Shown here one piece after another: positions 1-6,141 of a stretch of DNA of 6,500 nucleotides; the stretch's first letter is position 1; the number at the start of each line of letters is the position of its first letter. The DNA comes from an uncultured Eubacteriales bacterium. GTDB lineage: Bacteria > Bacillota > Clostridia > Oscillospirales > CAG-382. The notes below the pieces were generated by a model that was not told the origin of the DNA, made no database searches, and saw nothing but the letters and a program-made list of their open reading frames with translations. A program made the position numbers and the translations under genes. The stretch lies in NCBI GenBank assembly GCA_900554405.1, contig USHI01000081.1, positions 1 through 6,500 of the forward strand. Direction: 5' to 3'.

Positions 1-1186
1 CCCAGCCGTTGTCGTCAACATTGCCGTCAACAGTGATGGTTTCCTTAATGGGGGTGGGGGTGTCGGTTCCGGGGATGATGATATTGAGCTTTTTGACGGT
101 TATCTTCGAGCCGCCGGAGCACCAGAGCTGAAGCGCGGTGATATTGATGCTGTCCTTGCCGAACGGGATCTTGCCGATCCAGTTGGCTTCTGCGGTGTAA
201 TCGCAGTAGGAAAGCTCGCTGAATGCCTTTTTGAAATTGACAACGGTGCCCGCGGGGGCATCACCGCTGCTGTCAAGCGCGGCATCCACATAGTGGTGGA
301 GGAATATCGCATCCGTGGAGTTCGGGTCCTCGCCGAGTATGCGGATAGAGCCGTTGCCCTTGCCGCCGCCGATTTCGGCTTCGACTTCGAGATATGCCTT
401 CGTTACATCGACGGAAAGCTTTTCCTTGAAGGTCACATCGGCGTGCGGCCAGGAATTTGTCCCTTCCGCTACGATGCTGCCGTCCGTGTTCTGAACGCAG
501 ATGATGGTTCCGCCGTTTTCGCCGTCCACATCGATCGTGGTGATATCAACGCCGTCAAGAAGGTTGATAACGGTGTCTTCCGTGGGGGTCGGGGTGGGCG
601 TGGGATCGCCGGCTTCCTTGGAAGCATCGGTGTAAACCTCGAGCTCATCAAGGAAGGCAAAAACGCCGCCGGCAATCTTCACGGAGAAGCGAACATAGCG
701 TGCGGAAACGCCCTTTTCGGTGGTGAGGGAGACCCAGTAGGCATTATCCTTCTTTTCGAGCCCGGAAAGCGAGCCGATTTCGGTGAAGGCTGCATTGTCG
801 GCGGATACCGCGACATTGATGTATTCGGGAACGCCGATGCCGTCTTTGGCCGGAGTGAGAACATGTGCCTTATAGGTGGCAATGCTTTCGGTCACTTCGC
901 CGAGGTCGATGGTTATGGTGCCGATGCCGTCGGGGGCGTTGATAACGGATGCGTCAGCGGTCTTGTTGTAGTAAAGACCGAACCACTTGCCGGCTTCATA
1001 ACTGCTTACATCAAGCGTGTTGCCGTCGGTAAGGTCGGTCGTGTACTGGCCGTAGCCTTTACCGCTGCCCGATACCGTGTAGCTCTTGCCCTTGGATACG
1101 AGTACTTCGTCCGCAGAGGCGGAAAACACGAGTACGGCAGGTATCACAAGCAGAGCCGTGAGGAGAACTGCGAGAAATCTCTTCAT
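1..1186 (-). CDS. Exported modular protein with discoidin-like N-terminal domain and Thr-Pro linkers (C-terminus beyond the window)
   Basis: This gene reads from ATG at 1186 off the left edge, giving 395 codons without a stop. Residues 1-25 form a Sec signal peptide: MKR, then a hydrophobic core, then an A-S-A cleavage site before D26. Residues ~27-186 resemble a discoidin/F5-8 type C galactose-binding-like fold: LTDG at 52-55, a Trp at 68, a DLG at 94-96, a VSAD-type strand at 127-130, then ARYVRF at 162-167 and a final EVY at 183-185. A Pro-Thr linker (195-202) leads to a second probable beta-sandwich module (~205-372) that I cannot name. A second short TPTP linker (376-379) leads to TITVDGNVDDNGW, which looks like the opening of a CBM9/DOMON-like module ('VDG.lDD.gW'). 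Such proteins usually bind or degrade carbohydrate at the cell surface, but no catalytic domain is visible, so that role is inferred. The start is supported by AGGAG ten bases upstream and by the signal peptide. The gene has its own strong promoter. Any cell-wall anchor or enzyme domain would lie outside the window. Confidence 0.88.
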   Translation of the reverse strand, partial: MKRFLAVLLTALLVIPAVLVFSASADEVLVSKGKSYTVSGSGKGYGQYTTDLTDGNTLDVSSYEAGKWFGLYYNKTADASVINAPDGIGTITIDLGEVTESIATYKAHVLTPAKDGIGVPEYINVAVSADNAAFTEIGSLSGLEKKDNAYWVSLTTEKGVSARYVRFSVKIAGGVFAFLDELEVYTDASKEAGDPTPTPTPTEDTVINLLDGVDITTIDVDGENGGTIICVQNTDGSIVAEGTNSWPHADVTFKEKLSVDVTKAYLEVEAEIGGGKGNGSIRILGEDPNSTDAIFLHHYVDAALDSSGDAPAGTVVNFKKAFSELSYCDYTAEANWIGKIPFGKDSINITALQLWCSGGSKITVKKLNIIIPGTDTPTPIKETITVDGNVDDNGW

Positions 1187-1196
1187 GTTTATTTTG

Positions 1197-1201
1197 CTCC
1201 T
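1197..1201 (-). promoter_or_regulatory. Ribosome binding site of the exported-protein gene
   Basis: The minus strand reads AGGAG here, preceded by a run of A, and ends 10 nt before the ATG at 1186. This fixes the start of the signal-peptide protein. Confidence 0.8.
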
Positions 1202-1215
1202 TTTTTTATATTTTC

Positions 1216-1233
1216 GGCAGGCACATACCCGCC
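1216..1233 (-). other. Possible hairpin at the 5' end of the exported-protein mRNA
   Basis: The minus strand reads GGCGGG, a six-base loop (TATGTG), then CCTGCC, which can form a 6-bp stem with one G-U pair. It falls a few bases after the predicted transcription start and about 15 bases ahead of the ribosome binding site. It is followed by A-rich rather than T-rich sequence, so it is not a terminator for this strand. A 5' stabilising hairpin is one reading, but a stem this short can also arise by chance. Confidence 0.3.
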
Positions 1234-1245
1234 TTTATAATTCAT

Positions 1246-1274
1246 ATTATAACCTGTACGCGTGAATATGTCAA
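1246..1274 (-). promoter_or_regulatory. Consensus SigA promoter for the exported-protein gene
   Basis: The minus strand has TTGACA at 1274-1269 and TATAAT at 1251-1246, separated by exactly 17 bp. Both hexamers match the housekeeping sigma-70/SigA consensus perfectly. Transcription should begin near 1238, giving a leader of about 52 nt. The upstream edge lies 13 bp after the stop codon of the preceding membrane-protein gene, so the exported protein can be expressed independently of the secA operon. A perfect-consensus promoter predicts strong basal transcription unless repressed; an 11-bp palindrome overlaps its -35 element. Confidence 0.85.
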
Positions 1275-1287
1275 CGACACTTTAACA

Positions 1288-2586
1288 TTATTTTTTGCTT
1301 TTGCCATAAAGCCGGCAATTCTCGCGCTCGGTTTCCAGTATAAGCATCAGCGCCTTGGCGGTGAAGAAGATAAACAGCGCCGAAAATACAAAGCGCATAA
1401 CGGCGGGATACTGCAAAAAGTAGGGGTTGGAATACCCGATGCCCCATAAAAGCATCGCAAGCCCGAAGCATATCCTTGCGGAAAAAAGCGGGGCAAGCCT
1501 GTCGAAAAGCATCTGTGCAAGCTCGTTCGTATCCCGCAGAAATGCATCCGCCGCGTAAAGCGCCGCGGCAACGGCGATTATTGCGATAACGGATGCGGCA
1601 GCCGCCCTTGATAGGGGTATTTCGTTTATGACGACGGCATCCCCCGGCAGCCTCAGCCGGCGGTAGAATTCCGCAAGGGCAATGACTGCCCACGCCGCGG
1701 GAGCGCGCTTTGCCGTGCTGCGGAAGCCGAACCCCGCGTGCGAGGCGGCAAGGCTTATCGGCAAAAGCAGCAGAAAAAATGCCGAAAGCGGAAGAAACCG
1801 CACGTTATCAAAGGAAATATCCGCGCAGAACACAAGCGCAAAGCACAGCGAATAAACCATGCGTGCAAGCACCGCGGGACGGTATTTTTCCGGAACGGCT
1901 GCAAATTCCGCACGGTAACGCACGGGGATGATGTCCGCCGTATCGCGGCAAAATGTGTTGACCGTGCGGACAACGGAGCAATACCATACGATGCCCGTCA
2001 CCAGCGATACCAGCACCGCAATGGCGATTATCATCGGTTTTGCGGAAATAATGTCGAGCAGCAGGTCGACGGTGTCCGGGTCTGTCTCGGCATTTGCGAC
2101 CTGAAGATCCGCCACCGCGAGAAGCTCCGGAAGAAATGTCATCACAAGCCGCACCGAAAGGAACAGCTTTGTCGTGAAGGCGGTGTTGTCCGAACGGGCG
2201 ATATATCCCATGCAGCCCTCGCGCAGCGCGAAATATTCGGCACCGGAAAACAGGCTGCGGACAATGAGAATATACAAAAACGCCTCCGCGACCGAAAACA
2301 CCGTCACTGCCAGCAGGGAATTGGAGGATATCGACGAGCCGACGACCGATCTTGTCAGTGCCAGCCTTGCGCATTCGACGGCAAACAGAATGCCGAAGTA
2401 TTTCCGAGCGCGTTCGACTTCGCCGTCGAAAAAGGCAAGCCGTGTCAGGGCAAAGAATATCAGCGCCGCGCCGACGGCATCCGGAAGTATATCGACAATC
2501 CCGACCACCGGGTTGGCGAAAAAGAACGCGCCCGCAAGCATCAGTATGCGGTAGGGAACGCCCTTATTTCTTCTTTTTCCTTGCAA
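1288..2586 (-). CDS. Uncharacterised polytopic membrane protein, 432 aa, third gene of the secA operon
   Basis: I do not recognise a characterised family. The protein begins with a short basic N-terminus (KRRNK), followed by hydrophobic segments near residues 14-33, 37-52, 65-78, 91-112, 140-158, 183-203, 243-255, 264-281, 327-346, 368-384 and 396-416, so roughly eight to eleven membrane spans. A motif NPVVGIVDILPDAVG (25-39) follows the first span. From memory, similar NP..xxDILPDxxG stretches occur in unnamed clostridial membrane proteins, but I could not check this. The C-terminus is polar and basic (ending YGKSKK) and probably cytoplasmic. The chosen start is TTG at 2586, because AGGAGGAGG (2604-2596) lies nine bases upstream; an ATG at 2541 (residue 16) lacks a comparable site. 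The start overlaps the end of the preceding gene by 23 nt, which implies translational coupling. No catalytic motif is visible. Being real coding sequence is likely; function is unknown. Confidence 0.85.
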   Translation of the reverse strand: MQGKRRNKGVPYRILMLAGAFFFANPVVGIVDILPDAVGAALIFFALTRLAFFDGEVERARKYFGILFAVECARLALTRSVVGSSISSNSLLAVTVFSVAEAFLYILIVRSLFSGAEYFALREGCMGYIARSDNTAFTTKLFLSVRLVMTFLPELLAVADLQVANAETDPDTVDLLLDIISAKPMIIAIAVLVSLVTGIVWYCSVVRTVNTFCRDTADIIPVRYRAEFAAVPEKYRPAVLARMVYSLCFALVFCADISFDNVRFLPLSAFFLLLLPISLAASHAGFGFRSTAKRAPAAWAVIALAEFYRRLRLPGDAVVINEIPLSRAAAASVIAIIAVAAALYAADAFLRDTNELAQMLFDRLAPLFSARICFGLAMLLWGIGYSNPYFLQYPAVMRFVFSALFIFFTAKALMLILETERENCRLYGKSKK

Positions 2587-3208
2587 GCCTTTCCGCCTCC
2601 TCCTTTTGCTCCTTCATGCGCTTTTCGCGTTCGCGCGCCTTTTCGAGCGCGATATAGTGTTTGTCCTCCTCGTACTGCCGCTCGCTGGTGATAAGTATAA
2701 AGCAGGTGTGCAGGAACAGGATGTTAATGATTATTGTCGCATATTGAAGCAGATATTCGATCGGAACGAGCGAAAACCCGAAAACCCCGCTCCCCGCGAC
2801 CATGTCGATAAGCTTGGCAAAGCAGGCGAAAAGTATGAACGCCGCAGTGAAGTACAGCCGGTTGCCCGCCTTGCGTTCCAGCTTTTTTTCGCCGCATTCG
2901 GCTGCGATTTCCTTCACGGCGGAAAGCCAGAAAAAGGACATTGCGAGCCATGCCGCCATATAAAGGAAGAAGGTCACGGTGTTGAGCGCCGGTGTTTCCG
3001 CGGGGTTTATAAGCCCCGTGGCGTACAGCAGCTGCACGACCCCGCGCGGCAGCAGCACAAGCGAGGAAACGGCGGCGTAAAGAAAGGCGCGGTTCAGCCT
3101 CGAGGCGAGGAAAAATCCGTATGCGAGCAGAGGTGCGGCAAGTACCGCGCCCCCGACTTCGTTCAGTATCAGGCAGGCGTATCCCAAAAGGGCGATTCCG
3201 AAACCCAT
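2564..3208 (-). CDS. Uncharacterised membrane protein with a charged C-terminal tail, 214 aa, second gene of the secA operon
   Basis: I cannot assign this protein to a known family. Hydrophobic segments lie near residues 3-37 (long enough for two spans), 41-64, 77-97, 117-137 and 150-173, giving about five or six spans. Residues ~175-214 form a highly charged tail rich in Glu, Lys and Arg, ending in KKKK. The tail looks like a cytoplasmic helix or short coiled coil. There is no signal-peptide cleavage site and no enzyme motif. The ATG at 3208 has GGAGAG seven to eight bases upstream, and the gene starts 13 nt after the secA stop codon, so it is almost certainly co-transcribed with secA. It overlaps the next gene by 23 nt, and its Lys/Glu-rich codons double as that gene's Shine-Dalgarno sequence. 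A membrane-associated role connected with secretion can be guessed from position only. The basic tail could also bind lipid head groups or ribosomes. Confidence 0.85.
   Translation of the reverse strand: MGFGIALLGYACLILNEVGGAVLAAPLLAYGFFLASRLNRAFLYAAVSSLVLLPRGVVQLLYATGLINPAETPALNTVTFFLYMAAWLAMSFFWLSAVKEIAAECGEKKLERKAGNRLYFTAAFILFACFAKLIDMVAGSGVFGFSLVPIEYLLQYATIIINILFLHTCFILITSERQYEEDKHYIALEKAREREKRMKEQKEEAERLARKKKK
2596..2604 (-). promoter_or_regulatory. Shine-Dalgarno sequence inside the upstream gene that selects a TTG start
   Basis: The minus strand reads AGGAGGAGG, ending nine bases before the TTG at 2586. It lies within the last codons of the 214-aa gene. Its quality and spacing are the main reason for choosing the TTG start of the 432-aa protein over the ATG at 2541. 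Confidence 0.65.
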
Positions 3209-3214
3209 TTATAT

Positions 3215-3220
3215 CTCTCC
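3215..3220 (-). promoter_or_regulatory. Ribosome binding site of the 214-aa membrane-protein gene
   Basis: The minus strand reads GGAGAG in the 13-nt gap between the secA stop codon and the ATG at 3208. It shows that this gene is translated from its own initiation site. Confidence 0.7.
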
Positions 3221-3221
3221 G

Positions 3222-5975
3222 TTACTGCTTTGAAGCGTTGGCACCGCCGACGCTTCCGCAGCATTTCTTGTATTTCTTGCCGCTCCCGCAGGGGCAGGGG
3301 TCGTTGGGTCCGACCTTCGCTTCGCGCTTGACGGGGGTGGGCTTTACCTTTTCCTTGCCGGTTTTCAGCGCCGCGGCGCCGCTCAGAACCTGCTTGCGCT
3401 CGATCCCGCGGCTTACGGGGCGTACGGTTAGTATCATCCTTGCGGTGCCCTCGCGGATGCCGTCGATCATTTCATCGAACATTGCGCTGCCCTGGATTTT
3501 GTATTCGACAACGGGGTTGCGCTGCGCATAGGCGTTCAGCCCGATGCTGTCGGCAAGATCGTCCATCGCATCGATATGATCAACCCAGCGTGTATCCACG
3601 TTGCGCAGAAGTATGCTGCGCTCCACCTCGCGGAACACCGGCGGTGTGAATTCCTCCTCGCGCTCGGCATAAGCCTTTTCGGCGCGTTCCTTCAGCAATC
3701 CGGATATATCCTCCCGCGTGAGCGAGCCGAGCTCGTTCTGTGTGTATCTGAAATCGTTTTCGCCGCACAATACGCCGCCGAACACGGCGCGCAGCTCGGC
3801 AAAGCCCCATTCGTCCGGGACATCGCTTTGCGTGAATTTCGCGACGTTTTCGTCGATATAGCCGTCTATCATGCCGCGTATCTTTCCGGAAATATCGGCG
3901 CCGTCCAGAACCGCGCGGCGTTCTTTATAAATAAGCTCGCGCTGCATATTCATGACATTGTCGTATTCCAGCACGTTTTTGCGGCGCTCGAAGTTCATGC
4001 CCTCGATACGCTTCTGCGCGCTTTCGATGGTGTTGGAAAGTATTTTTGCATCTATCGGTTGATCCTCCGGCATTTTGAGTGCTTCCACGATGCTTATCAT
4101 CCTGTCTGCACCGAACAGCCGCATAAGATCATCCTGCATGGAAAGGAAGAATCGGCTTTCGCCCGGGTCGCCCTGCCTGCCCGCGCGCCCGCGGAGCTGG
4201 TTGTCTATACGCCGGCTTTCGTGCCGTTCGGTGCCGAGTATGAACAGACCGCCCGCCGCGCGTACCTTTTCGGCTTCCGCATCCGTCATGCGTGAAAATT
4301 CGGCTTTCAGTTCGGCAAAATGCTTCCGCGCGGCAATAATTTCGGGATCGTCGGTTTCGCCGAAGTTCGTCGCCTCGTAAAGCATATAATCATCCAGGCC
4401 CTCCCTGCGCAGGGTATCCTTTGCAAGGAATTCGGCGTTGCCGCCCAGCATTATATCCGTACCTCTGCCCGCCATGTTGGTGGAGATCGTCACGGCGCCG
4501 AGCTTGCCCGCCTGCGCGACTATTTCGGCTTCTTTTTCGTGGTATTTGGCGTTCAGCACATTGTGCTTTATTCCGCGTGCTTTGAGTATTTTGGAAAGCT
4601 GTTCGCTCTTTTCCACCGAAACGGTGCCCACGAGCACCGGCTGGCCCTTTTCGCGGCAGGCTTCGATCTGCCGCACGATAGCTTCGAACTTGCCCGCGGC
4701 GGTCTTGTAAACGACATCGTTGTTGTCCTTGCGGATCATCGGGCGGTTTGTGGGTATTTCCACGACATCGAGCCCGTATATCTCGCGGAACTCGTTTTCC
4801 TCCGTCATCGCCGTGCCGGTCATGCCGGAAAGCTTTGCATACATACGGAAGTAGTTCTGGAAGGTGATGGTCGCCTGGGTGCGGTTTTCCTTCTGTATCT
4901 CCACGCCCTCCTTTGCCTCGATCGCCTGATGCAGCCCGTTGGAGAAACGGCGGTTCGGCATAACTCTGCCGGTAAAGCCGTCGATTATCATGACCTTTCC
5001 GTCCGCCACAAGGGAATCGGGATCCCGCTGCATGACCCCGCGCGCGCGGATGGCGTTGTTCAGGTAATGCATAAGCTCGTTGTTTTCGGCATCGCCTATG
5101 TTTTCGATCCCGAAATGCTTTTCCGCCTTGGCAATGCCGTTTGCGGTGAACATACAGCTTTTTGCCTTTTCGTCGACAATGTAATCTTCTTCTATAGCCT
5201 CGTCGCTCTGCTTGGAATCAAATTCCTTTATTCTGCGGCATTTGAGCCTGCGGACAAAATCATCCGCCCTCGCATACATATCGCTGGATTCGTCGCCCGC
5301 GCCGGAAATAATGAGCGGAGTGCGCGCTTCGTCGATAAGTATGGAGTCCACCTCGTCCACAATGGCAAAGTTGTGCCCGCGCTGAACGACGCGCTCTTTA
5401 TAAACGACCATGTTGTCGCGCAGGTAATCGAACCCGAGCTCGTTGTTGGTGCCGTAGGTGATATCGGCGTTGTATGCCTCCTGACGCTCCTTTGTGTTCA
5501 TGCCTTGGAGTATCAACCCGACGGAAAGCCCCAGAAAACGGTATACGTTGCCCATCCATTCGCTGTCGCGCTTGGCAAGATAATCGTTCACGGTGACAAC
5601 GTGAACACCCTTCCCGGTGAGCGCGTTGAGGTATGCGGGCAGCGTGGCGACAAGCGTTTTTCCTTCGCCGGTACGCATTTCGGCAATTCGCCCCTGGTGT
5701 ATGACTATCCCGCCGATAAGCTGGACATGGAAGTGCCGCTTGCCGAGCACCCGCGTGGAGGCTTCGCGCACGACGGCGAACGCATCCGGCAGTATGTCAT
5801 CGAGCGTTTCGCCGGCGGCAAGCCGCTTTTTGAGTATGTCTGTCTGCGCTTTCAGCGCGGCATCGTCCATTTCCGAATATTTGGGGGCAAGAGCTTCTAT
5901 CTTCTGAGCCAACGGCTCGATCTTTCTGATCTGCTTTTCACTGTAGGTTCCGAATAATCCCGATAAAAATCCCAT
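3222..5975 (-). CDS. secA: SecA, preprotein translocase ATPase
   Basis: SecA is the peripheral membrane ATPase that drives unfolded preproteins through the SecYEG channel. This copy is 917 aa, within the family's usual range. In order it shows nucleotide-binding domain 1 with Walker A MRTGEGKT (100-107), the Walker B/DEAD-box region DEVD...DEAR (207-218), the preprotein-crosslinking region (~220-370), LSGMTGTA (382-389), nucleotide-binding domain 2 with MAGRGTDIMLGGN (501-513), GTERHESRRIDNQLRGRAGRQGDPGESRFF (581-610), the helical scaffold/wing region, and a C-terminal SEC-C zinc motif with Cys894, Cys896, Cys905 and Cys906. All key motifs look intact. An insert of about 60 residues (514-574) before the GTERHESRR block is, as I recall, usual in clostridial SecA. 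The open frame extends 73 codons further upstream, but ATG at 5975 (MGFLSGLFG) is the canonical N-terminus, has AGGAG eight bases upstream, and lies below the predicted promoter. It is the first gene of an operon with two membrane proteins and diverges from mnmE. Confidence 0.98.
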   Translation of the reverse strand: MGFLSGLFGTYSEKQIRKIEPLAQKIEALAPKYSEMDDAALKAQTDILKKRLAAGETLDDILPDAFAVVREASTRVLGKRHFHVQLIGGIVIHQGRIAEMRTGEGKTLVATLPAYLNALTGKGVHVVTVNDYLAKRDSEWMGNVYRFLGLSVGLILQGMNTKERQEAYNADITYGTNNELGFDYLRDNMVVYKERVVQRGHNFAIVDEVDSILIDEARTPLIISGAGDESSDMYARADDFVRRLKCRRIKEFDSKQSDEAIEEDYIVDEKAKSCMFTANGIAKAEKHFGIENIGDAENNELMHYLNNAIRARGVMQRDPDSLVADGKVMIIDGFTGRVMPNRRFSNGLHQAIEAKEGVEIQKENRTQATITFQNYFRMYAKLSGMTGTAMTEENEFREIYGLDVVEIPTNRPMIRKDNNDVVYKTAAGKFEAIVRQIEACREKGQPVLVGTVSVEKSEQLSKILKARGIKHNVLNAKYHEKEAEIVAQAGKLGAVTISTNMAGRGTDIMLGGNAEFLAKDTLRREGLDDYMLYEATNFGETDDPEIIAARKHFAELKAEFSRMTDAEAEKVRAAGGLFILGTERHESRRIDNQLRGRAGRQGDPGESRFFLSMQDDLMRLFGADRMISIVEALKMPEDQPIDAKILSNTIESAQKRIEGMNFERRKNVLEYDNVMNMQRELIYKERRAVLDGADISGKIRGMIDGYIDENVAKFTQSDVPDEWGFAELRAVFGGVLCGENDFRYTQNELGSLTREDISGLLKERAEKAYAEREEEFTPPVFREVERSILLRNVDTRWVDHIDAMDDLADSIGLNAYAQRNPVVEYKIQGSAMFDEMIDGIREGTARMILTVRPVSRGIERKQVLSGAAALKTGKEKVKPTPVKREAKVGPNDPCPCGSGKKYKKCCGSVGGANASKQ

Positions 5976-5983
5976 GGCTTTCT

Positions 5984-5988
5984 CTCCT
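5984..5988 (-). promoter_or_regulatory. Ribosome binding site of secA
   Basis: The minus strand reads AGGAG, eight bases before the ATG at 5975. It decides the start at MGFLSG against the longer open frame that runs upstream into the mnmE region. Confidence 0.85.
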
Positions 5989-6021
5989 GACTTTGTTGTG
6001 GGTGTACAATAACACAAGCTA

Positions 6022-6050
6022 ATAATACCACAGCGGCGGGAAAATGTATA
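6022..6050 (-). promoter_or_regulatory. Probable SigA promoter of the secA operon (extended -10)
   Basis: The minus strand has TATACA at 6050-6045 (four of six matches to TTGACA) and TATTAT at 6027-6022, with a 17-bp spacer. The bases just before the -10 read TGG, giving the TGn extended -10 that offsets a weaker -35. Transcription would begin near 6015, leaving a leader of about 40 nt. This is a by-eye match. A poorer alternative, TTGCAG-17-TATACC, lies farther upstream on the same strand. Confidence 0.6.
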
Positions 6051-6069
6051 TAGTATTTCCGAAAAATAA

Positions 6070-6098
6070 TTGCATTGCCGCGCAAAAAGAGGTATAAT
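6070..6098 (+). promoter_or_regulatory. Probable SigA promoter of mnmE
   Basis: The plus strand has TTGCAT at 6070-6075 and a perfect TATAAT at 6093-6098, separated by 17 bp. Transcription would begin near 6105, about 37 nt ahead of the mnmE start codon. It points away from the secA promoter, with 19 bp between the two -35 elements. Confidence 0.65.
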
Positions 6099-6141
6099 GA
6101 CCCGAATAAACGTCTGCAATGTCATTTTTACGGGGTATTGA

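Noticed and set aside
581..604. A GC-rich tandem-like repeat
   Set aside because: It is the codon-level trace of the Pro-Thr linker of the exported protein, not an independent repeat element.
293..1240. A 315-codon open frame on the plus strand opposite the exported-protein gene
   Set aside because: The minus strand encodes a clean signal peptide, modular domains and Pro-Thr linkers with a promoter and ribosome site. The plus frame has a Gly/Val-rich composition typical of an antisense shadow.
1258..1263. The palindrome ACGCGT in the promoter spacer as an operator
   Set aside because: Only six bases are symmetrical and the dyad does not extend. This is expected by chance.
1738..2691. A 317-codon open frame on the plus strand opposite the membrane-protein genes
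   Set aside because: Its product is rich in Arg, Lys, His, Gln and Cys without pattern, the mirror of hydrophobic codons on the minus strand. No promoter or ribosome site was seen.
4320..5957. A 545-codon open frame on the plus strand opposite secA
   Set aside because: It is wholly antisense to a clear SecA gene. GC-rich codon choice avoids TTA, CTA and TCA in secA and so leaves few stops on the other strand. The translation has no recognisable domain.
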